From a virus, in IMG/VR virus record IMGVR_UViG_3300044959_000348, positions 64,001 to 128,000 of that record: a DNA stretch of 64,000 nucleotides; one strand, given 5' to 3'. Positions within the stretch are counted from its first letter, which is position 1. Each line of letters starts with the position of its first letter. This document shows positions 36,705-46,429 of the stretch, piece after piece. The notes under the pieces were generated by a model that worked only from the letters and a program-made list of their open reading frames with translations, made no database searches and was not told where the DNA came from. The translations under genes and the position numbers were made by a program.

Positions 36705-37613
36705 TCATAAAAAACCTACATCATTCAGCCTTTTTATCGTGAGTTCTAAATACTCTTGTTCTATATCTATGCCTATGTACTTTCTATTACCCACCATCAT
36801 CGCTGCTATACCTGTGGTTCCACTACCATTGAACGGGTCTAAGATAATATAGCCTTCCTTTGTAGATGCCATGATAATCCGTTTTAGTAGTGCTATGGGT
36901 TTTTGCGTTGGATGCTTACCATAGACTTTCTCCTTTGGCGTTGGCGTAGGTATGCTCCACACACTCCTCATCTGCTTCTCTGGTGCCTTAAGCTTGTCCT
37001 CAGGATAGTTCCCATGCTTCATAAGTTCATAGTTGAATAAGTGCTTTGCCTTCTTATCTTTCTTTGCCCAAATAATAATCTCATGTGCATGTGCAAATGT
37101 AGTACAACTGATATTTGGCGCTGCATTGGGTTTATACCAGCATATGTCGTTGAGTATGTGAAATCCAAGCTCCTGTAAAATGTAACCACACTTAAATATG
37201 CTATGTGAAGTCCCACTAATCCATATGGTACCTGTACTTTTCAATATCCTACGACACTCTGTAATCCAAGCTCTGTGAAATGCCACATCCTCTTCAAATC
37301 CTTTGCTCCTGTCCCACTCACCTTTATTGACCTTTACCCTTTTACCAGCATAACAAGTAGTCCCATCATTAGACAGATGATACGGAGGGTCGGCAAATAT
37401 CATGTCTATGCTTTCAGACGGAAACTGCTTCAAAATCTCTAACGCATCACCATGATATAGGCAAAAGAGACTATCTTTGACGTAATACAAGTTGCCTGCA
37501 CAAAATGTCATGATGCCCTCATCCTGTACAATTGTATTGTCGTTTGTATCACAAACCATAGGATTATTGTCATTTACAATATTGCGTCCCCGAAATACTT
37601 TATGTAAGTTCAT
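36705..37613 (-). CDS. beta-class N6-adenine methyltransferase, DpnA/DpnIIB-like
   Basis: 302 residues: catalytic ADPPYHLSNDG (74-84), a GKWD/GEWD-type segment, SGTSHSIFKCGYIL, HPTQKPIALL, and motif I DPFNGSGTTGIAA (about 258-270). This order and wording match solitary adenine methyltransferases of the DpnA group; GATC is a possible target, but that is inference. The 50-residue N-terminal extension is unusual and may mean a later start. No restriction partner adjacent. An IS605-type end is immediately upstream. Confidence 0.85.
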   Translation of the reverse strand: MNLHKVFRGRNIVNDNNPMVCDTNDNTIVQDEGIMTFCAGNLYYVKDSLFCLYHGDALEILKQFPSESIDMIFADPPYHLSNDGTTCYAGKRVKVNKGEWDRSKGFEEDVAFHRAWITECRRILKSTGTIWISGTSHSIFKCGYILQELGFHILNDICWYKPNAAPNISCTTFAHAHEIIIWAKKDKKAKHLFNYELMKHGNYPEDKLKAPEKQMRSVWSIPTPTPKEKVYGKHPTQKPIALLKRIIMASTKEGYIILDPFNGSGTTGIAAMMVGNRKYIGIDIEQEYLELTIKRLNDVGFL

Positions 37614-37641
37614 CTGGGTACATGTGCTCCTATAAGGAGGA

Positions 37642-37738
37642 GTGAACTACTCCCACTTATAGAAGTGGGAGCTTCCTGCTTCATCGACCACTTACTAGCG
37701 ATCTCCACAGGCGTAAATTCGAACCGTTCCAGCCCTAC
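37642..37738 (-). mobile_element. IS605-type right end with scaffold (copy G)
   Basis: On the minus strand: a GGAACGGTTCGAA segment, ACGCCTGTGGAGAT, then the core TCGATGAAGCAGGAAGC, and a perfect hairpin CTCCCACTT/AAGTGGGAG followed by TAGTTCAC. This is the complete version of the element whose truncated forms are A, C, D, E and F, and links those to IS605-type ends. Confidence 0.65.
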
Positions 37739-37860
37739 TAAGAATAGTATACACCGAAACCGAAATTTTTTAAACACATAAAATATGCCCGCTGTGCAGC
37801 CATCTGTATTTTAAGCACATGCACAGCGGCTTTGATAGTGCAGTACGGAACTTTGTGTTA

Positions 37861-38250
37861 TTAAGACTGGCCTGTGGATTCTTTTCTTATTTGCAACTTA
37901 TTAGGAGTAATACGAAGCCGCATAAGGTATTTTTCCTCTCTACATTCCGCACTGTAATCGTTGAGAGGCACTACAATAGAGCCATAGAAAACAATAGTCA
38001 CCCCTCTATTGTCTGCTTCTAAGGTATCTATGGCCTTAAAGAACAATCCACACCTTTCTGCATCATAGCCGAGCCTATCTAAAAGCTCATTAGACAATTT
38101 TTCAATCAGTGCTCGTGTAGGTTCATAGTGCCTCCAAGGCTCTAACTGACTTACTTCGCCAAGATGTTTAATGACATCCTGATACCTGTTGTTCTGGACC
38201 TCTAATTGCTCATCAGACGACTTAATCAGTTTTTCATCTGCGGTTTTCAT
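37861..38250 (-). CDS. hypothetical protein
   Basis: 129 residues, Glu/Lys/Arg-rich with a helical N-terminal half and a beta-rich C-terminal half (GVTIVFYGSIVVPLN). No motif recognised. Sits just downstream of the minus-strand tRNA cluster, 22 bases from the first tRNA-Met. Confidence 0.6.
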   Translation of the reverse strand: MKTADEKLIKSSDEQLEVQNNRYQDVIKHLGEVSQLEPWRHYEPTRALIEKLSNELLDRLGYDAERCGLFFKAIDTLEADNRGVTIVFYGSIVVPLNDYSAECREEKYLMRLRITPNKLQIRKESTGQS

Positions 38251-38272
38251 AGTGCTTACAGTTTAAGTTTTG

Positions 38273-38344
38273 TGTGCTCGGCAGGATTCGAACCTGCGAC
38301 CATCGGCTTATGAGACCGACGCTCTGCCTCTGAGCTACGAGCAT
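38273..38344 (-). tRNA. tRNA-Met (CAT)
   Basis: Anticodon loop CTCATAA, D-stem GCTC/GAGC, T-arm GCAGG-TTCGAAT-CCTGC, acceptor TGCTCG/CGAGCA with an A-C mismatch at the first pair. A CAT anticodon could be elongator, initiator or (after lysidine) Ile. An AACCGAAC box lies 17 bases upstream, so it may have its own promoter. Confidence 0.85.
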
Positions 38345-38420
38345 ATAATAAATAAATATAAGTTCGGTTATTGTTACATGTCACATATAATGCAAAAGAC
38401 CCTGAACGTGTCTAATGTAA

Positions 38421-38480
38421 ATTGAGCCCAAGCACCCAGATTTGCGGTCTGGTGCTCTGTCCCTGAGCACAGGCACTCAA
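38421..38480 (-). tRNA. tRNA-Cys-like (GCA) without a T-arm
   Basis: Good D-arm GCTC/GAGC and anticodon arm CCAGA-CCGCAAA-TCTGG with GCA. The acceptor is TTGAG/CTCAA with discriminator T, as expected for Cys. After the anticodon stem only about 15 bases remain, with no T-stem or TTCGAAT loop. Total 60 nt. Located inside a cluster of normal tRNAs. Confidence 0.6.
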
Positions 38481-38496
38481 ACATACCACAGAAAAG

Positions 38497-38570
38497 CGGG
38501 CCTACGTGGAATTGAACCACGGACCTCGACATTATCAGTGTCGCGCTCTAACCAACTGAGCTACAGTCCC
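38497..38570 (-). tRNA. tRNA-Ile (GAT)
   Basis: Anticodon arm CGACA-CTGATAA-TGTCG, T-loop TTCAATT, acceptor GGGACTG/TAGGCCC with one mismatch at the fourth pair. Confidence 0.85.
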
Positions 38571-38597
38571 GTCTGTAACTAATATACTATCAAGCAG

Positions 38598-38669
38598 CGC
38601 ACCCAGCAGGACTCGAACCTGCAACCCTCTGGTTAACAGCCAGACGCTCTGCCATTGAGCTATGGGTGC
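38598..38669 (-). tRNA. tRNA-Asn (GTT)
   Basis: Acceptor GCACCCA/TGGGTGC, anticodon arm TCTGG-CTGTTAA-CCAGA, T-arm GCAGG-TTCGAGT-CCTGC, discriminator G. Confidence 0.9.
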
Positions 38670-38678
38670 GTATTTTTG

Positions 38679-38751
38679 TGAGCCCGGAGGGCCTCGAACC
38701 CACGACCCCCAGATTAAGAATCTGGTGCTCTTCCAACTGAGCTACGAGCAC
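38679..38751 (-). tRNA. tRNA-Lys (CTT)
   Basis: Anticodon arm CCAGA-TTCTTAA-TCTGG, D-stem GCTC/GAGC, T-loop TTCGAGG, acceptor GTGCTCG/CGGGCTC with one T-T mismatch, discriminator A. Confidence 0.88.
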
Positions 38752-38773
38752 ATAAAAAAATCAAATAACTAAG

Positions 38774-38847
38774 CGCACCCGGAGGGATTCGAACCCCCAA
38801 CCGGCAGATTAGAAATCTGCTGCTCTATCCATTTGAGCTACGGGTGC
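38774..38847 (-). tRNA. tRNA-Arg (TCT)
   Basis: Acceptor GCACCCG/CGGGTGC, anticodon arm GCAGA-TTTCTAA-TCTGC, T-loop TTCGAAT. Reads AGA/AGG, useful in this AT-rich genome. Confidence 0.9.
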
Positions 38848-38859
38848 GTATGTTTTATG

Positions 38860-38933
<74 letters not shown>

Positions 38934-39114
38934 AATGATACACAACAACATATATTATAATAACAGGTTCGGTTGCAGAGGAAAACCGAAAACCCCTGCC
39001 TATGACGACATGAATATGCAGACTTAACTTATCTGTTTGCGATTAAAAAGCCAAAACATACCATGACGAGCAAAATATATGCTATTCTACACAAAACGTA
39101 TCAAAAAAGTGTAA

Positions 39115-39690
39115 CTATTTTGTTAGCCTTGTATTAAATCTTATTATCTGATGCAATTCACCTTCTGATAAAGCACCATCAGAAAGCACAATCAGCTCCT
39201 TTTCTTCTCTCCTTTTCTCCACAAGCTTGTGTTCTATAATAAGCATATCCTTATTCATCTTGTAGTGTCCTCGCAGGAAATGTTCCGGTATATATACATA
39301 TTTAAAGGATACATCTATGTGCTCTCCACCAACATAATAACCACTTTTATCAGGTTTTACTGTGTCATGTACATAGCCCATAAAACAAAGAGCATCCCCG
39401 TAAGGACTATCATTCAATATATAATCACCGGTCAAATCCACGAATTCGTATATGCAGTCACTATCAACTACATGTTCGTTATACAAAACAGGAGAAAAAT
39501 CCTCTATCATGCACGCTTCATGTAAAATATTAATCATGGAGCCATGCCCTATTGTATATAAATATACCCTTCTTTTCCCCCTAATGAAATCTTTAAGACG
39601 TCTCCCAAATATTGCCTCTAACCATGTTGAAGTCTCAAGCTCGTCTAGGTTAACAAAGTCAAAATGGAAAATGGCATCCTGTTCAGGCAT
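39115..39690 (-). CDS. hypothetical protein
   Basis: 191 residues; start ATG five bases after TACAAT, lying inside the end of the upstream gene (46-base overlap in another frame). Beta-rich, acidic, with a charged C-terminus (KLVEKRREEKELIVLSDG). No motif recognised. Because of the overlap, a frameshift fusion with the 39645-39929 gene cannot be excluded, but each has its own promoter box. Confidence 0.6.
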   Translation of the reverse strand: MPEQDAIFHFDFVNLDELETSTWLEAIFGRRLKDFIRGKRRVYLYTIGHGSMINILHEACMIEDFSPVLYNEHVVDSDCIYEFVDLTGDYILNDSPYGDALCFMGYVHDTVKPDKSGYYVGGEHIDVSFKYVYIPEHFLRGHYKMNKDMLIIEHKLVEKRREEKELIVLSDGALSEGELHQIIRFNTRLTK

Positions 39691-39929
39691 GTCATATTGT
39701 AAAATCCAGGAGCAGGACTATGATAATCTTCTTGCAATACCCAATCAATAGATTTGCGTATTTTTACATTTTGTTGAAGCAGCTCATGCAATTCAGTAAT
39801 ATCGTCATATTGCACAATCTCACCCGCCAAACTATCCTTACCATACACTTCTTGTATTAATCTGGTTACAGCAGCAACCAATCTTTTGGTGTTTGTGGTA
39901 GCATACTGATGCGCCAAATACTTTGCCAT
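39645..39929 (-). CDS. hypothetical small protein
   Basis: 94 residues; TATAAC, seven bases, ATG. Helical, no signal or membrane segment. The last 15 codons overlap the next gene in another frame and look unlike the rest, so the functional part may be residues 1-80. Confidence 0.55.
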   Translation of the reverse strand: MAKYLAHQYATTNTKRLVAAVTRLIQEVYGKDSLAGEIVQYDDITELHELLQQNVKIRKSIDWVLQEDYHSPAPGFYNMTCLNRMPFSILTLLT

Positions 39930-39947
39930 ATTCCCAGTTATACTAAA

Positions 39948-40490
39948 TCAATTCATAAAAGCCAAATCCATCCTACGCAGAATGTCATCTGCCTTGGACA
40001 TCAAGGCAACATCTATCATGAACAGTATCGGAGCCAAATAATGCTTTGGATAAAGCATCTTGGCCAACATATGCCTTTCGCTGCCTTTATCGATAATGAC
40101 TTTGAAAACATACGCCTGTTTACCCTGCAATTCTATCTCTTCATGGTCTATATACAGCTTTGCCCCCAAAGCCTCCACTATGTGTGGTAGGATTTGTAGT
40201 AGCTCATCTAAATGCTTATCTAAATACTTCATATCTCGTAAATCCGTGACTTTACTGATTATGCTGGATATTCCTCCAAGCAGAAATGTAGCAATATATT
40301 CTTTTATTTCTTCTGTTTCACCAGATAGCTTGCTTTCTATGAGCGAGTTAGCAGTAGCGTTTATCAGATCGGTGTCAGATGAATTGATATCATACCATTG
40401 CACTAAATCGTTTCTGAAGGTTTCAACAAAAGGCGCCATCTTAGGCGCAGACACAGGAAAGGTTGGTCCACACTGCTTTTCACTTTGCAT
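39948..40490 (-). CDS. hypothetical protein
   Basis: 180 residues from ATG 40490, which is exactly six bases after CATAAT; an ATG two codons earlier directly abuts the box. Helical protein with a middle hydrophobic helix (IATFLLGGISSIISKV). An AACCGAAC box lies 23 bases upstream. No family recognised. Confidence 0.65.
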   Translation of the reverse strand: MQSEKQCGPTFPVSAPKMAPFVETFRNDLVQWYDINSSDTDLINATANSLIESKLSGETEEIKEYIATFLLGGISSIISKVTDLRDMKYLDKHLDELLQILPHIVEALGAKLYIDHEEIELQGKQAYVFKVIIDKGSERHMLAKMLYPKHYLAPILFMIDVALMSKADDILRRMDLAFMN

Positions 40491-40497
40491 GCTCATA

Positions 40498-41027
40498 TTA
40501 TGTATATGAAATAGTTCGGTTTTCCTGAGGTAGTTTGGTGTCTGAACTACTTACACGATTTATTCTCCCCTCTGCTGCTTTAGCATAGGAGTATTCTTTC
40601 TCTATTAGAATGAAATGGCGGCCTAACCTTTTGGCTACTGCTCCTGTTGTGCCTGTTCCTGCCATAGGGTCAAGTATTATACCGTTAGGTGGAACCGAAA
40701 TTTTTATCACCCGTTCCAATAATGCTTCAGGTTTTTGTGTGGAATGCAGTTTCTTACCGTCCTCTCTTTTCAATCGTTCTTTCCCTGTGCATATAGGCAA
40801 ATGCCAAACACACGGTGCAATAGTAGAACCACCATATGCCTTTGCAGCCTCTCTGTCAAAGTAATAACCCTTAGCATTCTTATCTTTTACAGCCCAAACG
40901 AGGGTCTCTATCGCATTTGTAAAACGAACACCTACTTGGGTAATAATTGCTCAGCATTAGCATTTCCACTTTGCATGGCAACATATTGTTTGTCTGTGCT
41001 GAACATTCGTCTTTTTAGGCGTCTCAT
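40498..41027 (-). pseudogene. beta-class methyltransferase relic with targeting-type N-terminus
   Basis: TATAAT, six bases, ATG 41027 starts MRRLKRRMFSTDKQ, an N-terminus of the recurrent basic/processing type, but the frame stops after 31 codons. In another frame follows the C-terminal half of a methyltransferase: ETLVWAVKDKNAKGYYFD, KKLHSTQKPEALL, and motif I DPMAGTGTTGAVA. The catalytic DPPY half is gone. The promoter and leader peptide of one coding region now precede a truncated enzyme, so this is a relic. Confidence 0.65.
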
Positions 41028-41076
41028 TTTGCAATTATATTAAATTCCTTTTTCTTTTCGGAACCAATCACGGATA

Positions 41077-43569
41077 ATGGTATCTATAGACTATAGAAAT
41101 AAAATTCTGATTTTATTTGAACATTTGTTTGCTGAAAAAGAAGTTGAGGGCAAAGGTGGAAGGGTAAATCTAATCAAGTGCAAAAGGAAATACTTAGAAA
41201 GTTGTTTGCCAAAGGTGATTGAATTTATTGAGCACAAAACAAAAGAATGCCCTGATTTTAGAAATGAGTTATATGAAAAGCTGTGGTCGTTTTTTAGTTC
41301 TTATGTTAATGAAGTGGGCAACATATGTTACAGCTCTACTGCATACCCCAAAACGGCATATATAAAAATACCCACCGACAAGGATATGTATTTATTCACC
41401 AAAGTAGATGGATTGTATTACATAAAAACAGATGTGCTTGTTCAATCTGTTTCTATAAACTTAGGGAATGTGTCTCTGTATTTTGATGCCAGCGAATTTG
41501 AGTACAAAAAAGCCAATGAAAGGAAAAACTTTTTCTATGAACTATCAAAAGTAGATGACAATAAAATCGTAATCAAAGTATCTTATGTTACTGGAAATCA
41601 TAAGTTTGATATTGAAGAGCTGCATAAAAGAATAAAAGAACAGGGATATGATTTATCTATTGACGATTTAAGCAAATCGATACAAACCTTTGAGAAACAA
41701 TCAAAAGTTGATTACTTCTTGAATCCTAAAGCTAAAAGTTTTCTAAAAGAACAATTTAGTCTGTATCTATTGGATTACATACTCAAATCTGATGAAATAA
41801 CCGTGGATAGAGCAAATAAGATAAATATATTACGAGATGTTGCATTTTACATTATAGATTTTATAACTCAGTTTGAGGAGGAGGTTGTAAAGATATGGGA
41901 AAAGCCAAAGTTTGTGCTTAAATCAAACTATGTTTTGACTCTTAGCGAAATATTAGACAAAGGTGGCTTTGAAATAATCAAAAAAATAGAAACTCATGTC
42001 AATTGTGATAAACAAGTACAAGAGTGGTTCGACTTAGAACTAATAAACAACAAACCAGACTCTTTATTGAAACAAGATTTATTTGATGGGAATTTAGAGG
42101 AACAATACAGAAATCTGCCTATCGATACTAAATATTTCAAAGATTTAGAAGGTGATATACTCAGTTTATTTGACGACTTGGAGGAGGAGATTGATGGGTA
42201 TCTTATCAAAAGCGACAATTGGCAGGCTTTGAACATGTTAAAAAACAGATACAGAGGTCGTGTCAAGCTTATATACATTGACCCGCCCTTTAATCTAGGG
42301 TATAATGAAGCTTATGAATATTTGACGGATTATTTAGATTCCAGTTGGTCTGTTATGCTTCACAATCGAATAAAGTTAGCGTATGATATTTTATCTGAAC
42401 AGGGGCTTATGTTTGTGCGATGTGATGCTAATGGCGAGCATATTGTGCGTTTTATAATGAATGATATATTTGGAAAGGAAAATTTCAGAAATAATATCAA
42501 TATCAATCGTGCAAATAACGTGCTGCTTCAAAAGAGTCATAATGTTGCATTATGTTTGCCTCCTGTGCATGAATTTATAATAATGTATGGGAAGAGTGAA
42601 AAGGCTTTGATTAAGAAGCTGACTATACCTATAATAGATAGAAAAACGGGAGAGATGATAGATAAAATGCCTGGTCAATGGAGGAGACTGGAGATTGGTG
42701 AGAAGGCGAGTGGCCGGCATATAAGTTTGGAATACGATTTTTATGGTTTGAAGCCTGGAAAAGGAAAGTGCTGGCTATGGTCTAAGGATAGAGCGTATAA
42801 AGCATATGATAACTATCAGGAATATTTAAAGGTTGCAGAACAGACAGGAGAAGATATTGAAATGTATGCCCAAAGGACTGGAATAACCGACTTTGCTAGG
42901 ATAATAGAAAAAAATGGTAAGCGAATAGCGGAGTACTACGCACACAGTAGATATGCTGATTTGCTAAGTGATGATTGGTATGATATTCCAAGTTATGGAG
43001 GTAATGTAGGCTTCAAAACAGCAAATGCACCTAAGTTGTTGGAGAGAGTGATATCCCTTGCTTCGGATGAAGGAGATATAGTCATGGACTTCTTCTTAGG
43101 CAGTGGCACCACCGCTGCTGTTGCACATGAACTTAAAAGAAAATGGATTGGCATAGAAATGGGAGAACATTTTTATACAGTTATAATACCTAGAATGAAA
43201 AAGGTGTTATATAAATGTGGAGGCTTTTTCAAATATTTTGAATTAGAACAATACGATGATGTATTGTCAAAAGTTGTATATAGAGATAGTGAATTCATAG
43301 ATTTAGCACAGGCAGGCATTCTAACTTATGCATTTATGTTTGACGACAAGCTTTTATCGTATGTGGATTGTTCAACGAATGGCAATTATTATGTGACTGA
43401 CAGACTATCTAATCTTTATGATAGTATAGATATAGCTGAAAGTTTATCTTTACATACTGGAAAAGCAATAAAGAAGATAGTAGGTGATAGGGTCACTTTT
43501 TCGGACGGGAAAAGCATTGATATGAGGCATGTGTCTCTTTCAGAACTCAAAAACTTCTTGTTCTGGTAA
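41077..43569 (+). CDS. type III restriction-modification methyltransferase (Mod)
   Basis: 830 residues. A long N-terminal region (about 400 residues, unassigned) is followed by catalytic IDPPFNLGY (about 401-409), a FxRCDANGEH segment, and motif I MDFFLGSGTTAAVAHE (about 670-685), i.e. beta-class order. The next gene, 5 bases on, is a helicase-nuclease with Res features, which identifies the pair as type III R-M. Mod methylates adenine in an asymmetric site and gives Res its specificity. The N-terminal extension is longer than in typical Mod proteins. Confidence 0.85.
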   Translation: MVSIDYRNKILILFEHLFAEKEVEGKGGRVNLIKCKRKYLESCLPKVIEFIEHKTKECPDFRNELYEKLWSFFSSYVNEVGNICYSSTAYPKTAYIKIPTDKDMYLFTKVDGLYYIKTDVLVQSVSINLGNVSLYFDASEFEYKKANERKNFFYELSKVDDNKIVIKVSYVTGNHKFDIEELHKRIKEQGYDLSIDDLSKSIQTFEKQSKVDYFLNPKAKSFLKEQFSLYLLDYILKSDEITVDRANKINILRDVAFYIIDFITQFEEEVVKIWEKPKFVLKSNYVLTLSEILDKGGFEIIKKIETHVNCDKQVQEWFDLELINNKPDSLLKQDLFDGNLEEQYRNLPIDTKYFKDLEGDILSLFDDLEEEIDGYLIKSDNWQALNMLKNRYRGRVKLIYIDPPFNLGYNEAYEYLTDYLDSSWSVMLHNRIKLAYDILSEQGLMFVRCDANGEHIVRFIMNDIFGKENFRNNININRANNVLLQKSHNVALCLPPVHEFIIMYGKSEKALIKKLTIPIIDRKTGEMIDKMPGQWRRLEIGEKASGRHISLEYDFYGLKPGKGKCWLWSKDRAYKAYDNYQEYLKVAEQTGEDIEMYAQRTGITDFARIIEKNGKRIAEYYAHSRYADLLSDDWYDIPSYGGNVGFKTANAPKLLERVISLASDEGDIVMDFFLGSGTTAAVAHELKRKWIGIEMGEHFYTVIIPRMKKVLYKCGGFFKYFELEQYDDVLSKVVYRDSEFIDLAQAGILTYAFMFDDKLLSYVDCSTNGNYYVTDRLSNLYDSIDIAESLSLHTGKAIKKIVGDRVTFSDGKSIDMRHVSLSELKNFLFW

Positions 43570-43573
43570 AGCT

Positions 43574-46429
43574 ATGAAGGTGAAAACCGTAGAAAATATA
43601 CTCAGCAAAATCTTAGAGAACAGCAGTCATTACTATGATTTATCTGAGTATTCTATGTTTTCGAGTCAGAAGCAATTATATGATTATCAAAAAAGTGCTA
43701 TCGAGCGTATCGCACGAGTGCTATGGAAGTATTATGCAAACTACAAAGCCGATAAGGAACTTTGGCATAATGAATATAAAAAGTTTGGTTTAGATGATGA
43801 TTATATTGTTGTGAATAGTCGATCTGCTGCGAATATATATGCTGAGGCAGGATATCCAATCGAAGTTCGCCATAATACATATCGGCTTTCCATAAAATAT
43901 GTTTTAAACAGGGCATGTTTGTGGATGGCAACAGGCTCAGGTAAGACCGTAGTAGCTGTGGCTTTAATAGATTTGTTGCTTGATCTGATAAAAAAAGGTC
44001 GATTGCCCAAAGGGGATATCTTGTTTTTGACGTACACTGATGTGCTCATAGATCAGTTTAAAAGTACATTAGATGAGTACAATAGAGGCCGTGATAGAAA
44101 GATAATATGTGAAAATTTGAAAAGATATACGGAAGCTAAGCATAGTGCCAGAGAGGAAGATAGAATTATCTTTTATTATCGTGCGGACAATATATCTGAC
44201 GAAAAGGGTATAGAGAGATTGGATTACAAAGATTTGCCTACTAATTTTTATTTGATATTAGACGAGGCCCATAAAGGGGATAACTCTGATAGTAAACGAA
44301 AAGCGATATTCTCTGTGCTTTCAAAGGATGGGTTTTTGTTTAACATGTCTGCTACTTTTGTAGATGAAATTGACCATATCACATGTGCCTATCGATATAA
44401 CTTAGCGGATTATGTTCAGAATGGATATGGTAAGAACATAGCTATTATGCAGTCTAATCTTGAAGAGCTAGAGCACAAAACAGATTTTTCTGATAAAGAG
44501 AAGAGAAGGGTTGTTCTTAAAAGTCTAATGCATTTAGCCTTACTAGGTAAAGTTAAAACAGAAGAGGCTAATGGTTATTATCCAGAACCTTTGATGTTGG
44601 TTCTTGGACATTCTGTTAACACAGAAGATGCAGATATTGAAGTGTTTTTTGAACAAATAGCTTCTATTGCCAAGAGATCTAACATAGAAGATATATTTGA
44701 AAGTGTCAAATCAGAGTTATTGGCGGATTTGTGTAATATGATGTTTCCATTTAAAGAATCCAAGAGCTTTTCATATGAATATTTTAGTGCTCTGCTAAAC
44801 AATCTAACCATAGATGATTTTTATAAATATGTCTTTAACACTTCTGGTGCTAGTGATGGAAATATTGAAGTAATAAAGATACGGAATAATGATGAAGAGT
44901 TATTATTTAAGCACACAAATGCAGATAGGCCTTTTGCTTTGATAAAGATTGGCAACATATCTCCTTGGCTTAAGGACAAGGTTAGTGGTTATTTTATCAG
45001 TGAGAACTATGCGGAGGAAAAGATATTTGAAGGCATTGATGATGAGTATTCACATATCAGAATACTCATGGGGTCCCGTGCTTTTTATGAAGGCTGGGAT
45101 ACACCAAGGCCGTATATAGTATTATATATCAACATAGGCAAAGGAAAAGATGCCACTAAGTTTGTTTTACAGTCGCTGGGCAGAGGTGTAAGACTGGTGC
45201 CTAAGGAAGGTATGAGAGGTAGTTTGAGAAAGAATGATATTAAGGCTTATGAAGACATAAAATATGCTGAGTTTTTGGAGGCTTTGTACATATATGGGAC
45301 AAGAGCACAAAATATAAAGGACACTACGAATATATTGAAGAAAGAAGAAGAAATGGTGCTGGCAAATCATTTGATTGAAGAAAACACATCCATAAAAGTA
45401 CCTAATGATTTACTTATACTGCCTTACTATGAAGAAGGTGAATATGTAGGAAATGTACATAAGTTTCGTTGCTCTGAGACGGAGTTGGATATACTTAGGG
45501 ATGTTATGATGAACTGCTCTGATGAGTGGTTGCATGTCAAATTTGGGTTTACGCCTAATGAGATTAGGTTTTTGAGAAAGTATGTTGAAGATGATAATAT
45601 GTTTGAGATAACTAATCAAGATAGTGTTCGCAGCGTGGAGACTCTATTTAGCATGTTGCGTAAACAGCTGTTGAGATGGTTGTTCCCAAAAGGATTTGTT
45701 CATTATGCTGAATGTATTATACATTATAAACATCTTAGGGTAAAGGCTTCTGTGTTGCATGAATTAGAAAACAAGTGTGCAGAGGTTATTAAGTCTAAAA
45801 GTGTTATAGGCAAAAGTTTGGGTAATATGAAATTAGTTTATGCGAAAGAGCATGTATATAATCCTATGTTCTTATCCGCGCAAGGGTACATACTTTATGG
45901 GATAAATACTGATAGTGAGAGAGAGTTTGTAGATGAAGTATTAGAGCCAGAAACTCTATTGTCGCAGTATTCATTTGTATTTGGCAAAATCCATGAAAAT
46001 ATAGATGATGCATATATACCTTACATTGACGAAAATGGTAACGTTCACCAATTCAAACCAGACTTTGTTTTTTGGATTTTGGACGGAAAAACTCTGCACA
46101 TAGTTTTTGTGGACCCAAAGAGCTTAGAGTTTGCATCGGCCTATAGGAAGATAGATGGATACAAGAAAAACTTTGAACAAAACGAAAAACCAAAAGTGTT
46201 CCAGTATGAAGGTTATGAAGTTAAAGTATGGCTTTTCATGTACAACAAACAAAGCACTGTTCCTGAAGAATATAAGCAGTATCATATTACACATGTGAAG
46301 GAAATATTTGAGAAAGTGTTGGGTAAATCTGAACACAATATGCTGCAAGCGCATATGGAAACAGCTGTGCATCATCATTATAAGTTATTTACGAGCTCTT
46401 GTAGCCGCGAATGTTCTTGGCGATATTAG
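43574..46429 (+). CDS. type III restriction endonuclease subunit (Res)
   Basis: 951 residues from ATG 43574, just after the Mod stop. SF2 helicase motifs: ATGSGKT (about 119-125), LDEAHKGD (about 229-236), SATF (about 258), LGRGVRLVP (about 535). C-terminal PD-(D/E)XK-type nuclease: KPDFVFWILDGK with VDPKS about 17 residues later (about 827-850). All expected Res parts are present and intact, so restriction may be active. Unusual cargo for a virus, as it could attack competing phages or unmodified host DNA. Confidence 0.88.
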   Translation: MKVKTVENILSKILENSSHYYDLSEYSMFSSQKQLYDYQKSAIERIARVLWKYYANYKADKELWHNEYKKFGLDDDYIVVNSRSAANIYAEAGYPIEVRHNTYRLSIKYVLNRACLWMATGSGKTVVAVALIDLLLDLIKKGRLPKGDILFLTYTDVLIDQFKSTLDEYNRGRDRKIICENLKRYTEAKHSAREEDRIIFYYRADNISDEKGIERLDYKDLPTNFYLILDEAHKGDNSDSKRKAIFSVLSKDGFLFNMSATFVDEIDHITCAYRYNLADYVQNGYGKNIAIMQSNLEELEHKTDFSDKEKRRVVLKSLMHLALLGKVKTEEANGYYPEPLMLVLGHSVNTEDADIEVFFEQIASIAKRSNIEDIFESVKSELLADLCNMMFPFKESKSFSYEYFSALLNNLTIDDFYKYVFNTSGASDGNIEVIKIRNNDEELLFKHTNADRPFALIKIGNISPWLKDKVSGYFISENYAEEKIFEGIDDEYSHIRILMGSRAFYEGWDTPRPYIVLYINIGKGKDATKFVLQSLGRGVRLVPKEGMRGSLRKNDIKAYEDIKYAEFLEALYIYGTRAQNIKDTTNILKKEEEMVLANHLIEENTSIKVPNDLLILPYYEEGEYVGNVHKFRCSETELDILRDVMMNCSDEWLHVKFGFTPNEIRFLRKYVEDDNMFEITNQDSVRSVETLFSMLRKQLLRWLFPKGFVHYAECIIHYKHLRVKASVLHELENKCAEVIKSKSVIGKSLGNMKLVYAKEHVYNPMFLSAQGYILYGINTDSEREFVDEVLEPETLLSQYSFVFGKIHENIDDAYIPYIDENGNVHQFKPDFVFWILDGKTLHIVFVDPKSLEFASAYRKIDGYKKNFEQNEKPKVFQYEGYEVKVWLFMYNKQSTVPEEYKQYHITHVKEIFEKVLGKSEHNMLQAHMETAVHHHYKLFTSSCSRECSWRY

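Noticed and set aside
38345-38420. Possible extra tRNA between tRNA-Met and the tRNA-Cys-like gene
   Set aside because: No clover-leaf could be drawn; only a short A/T-rich spacer.
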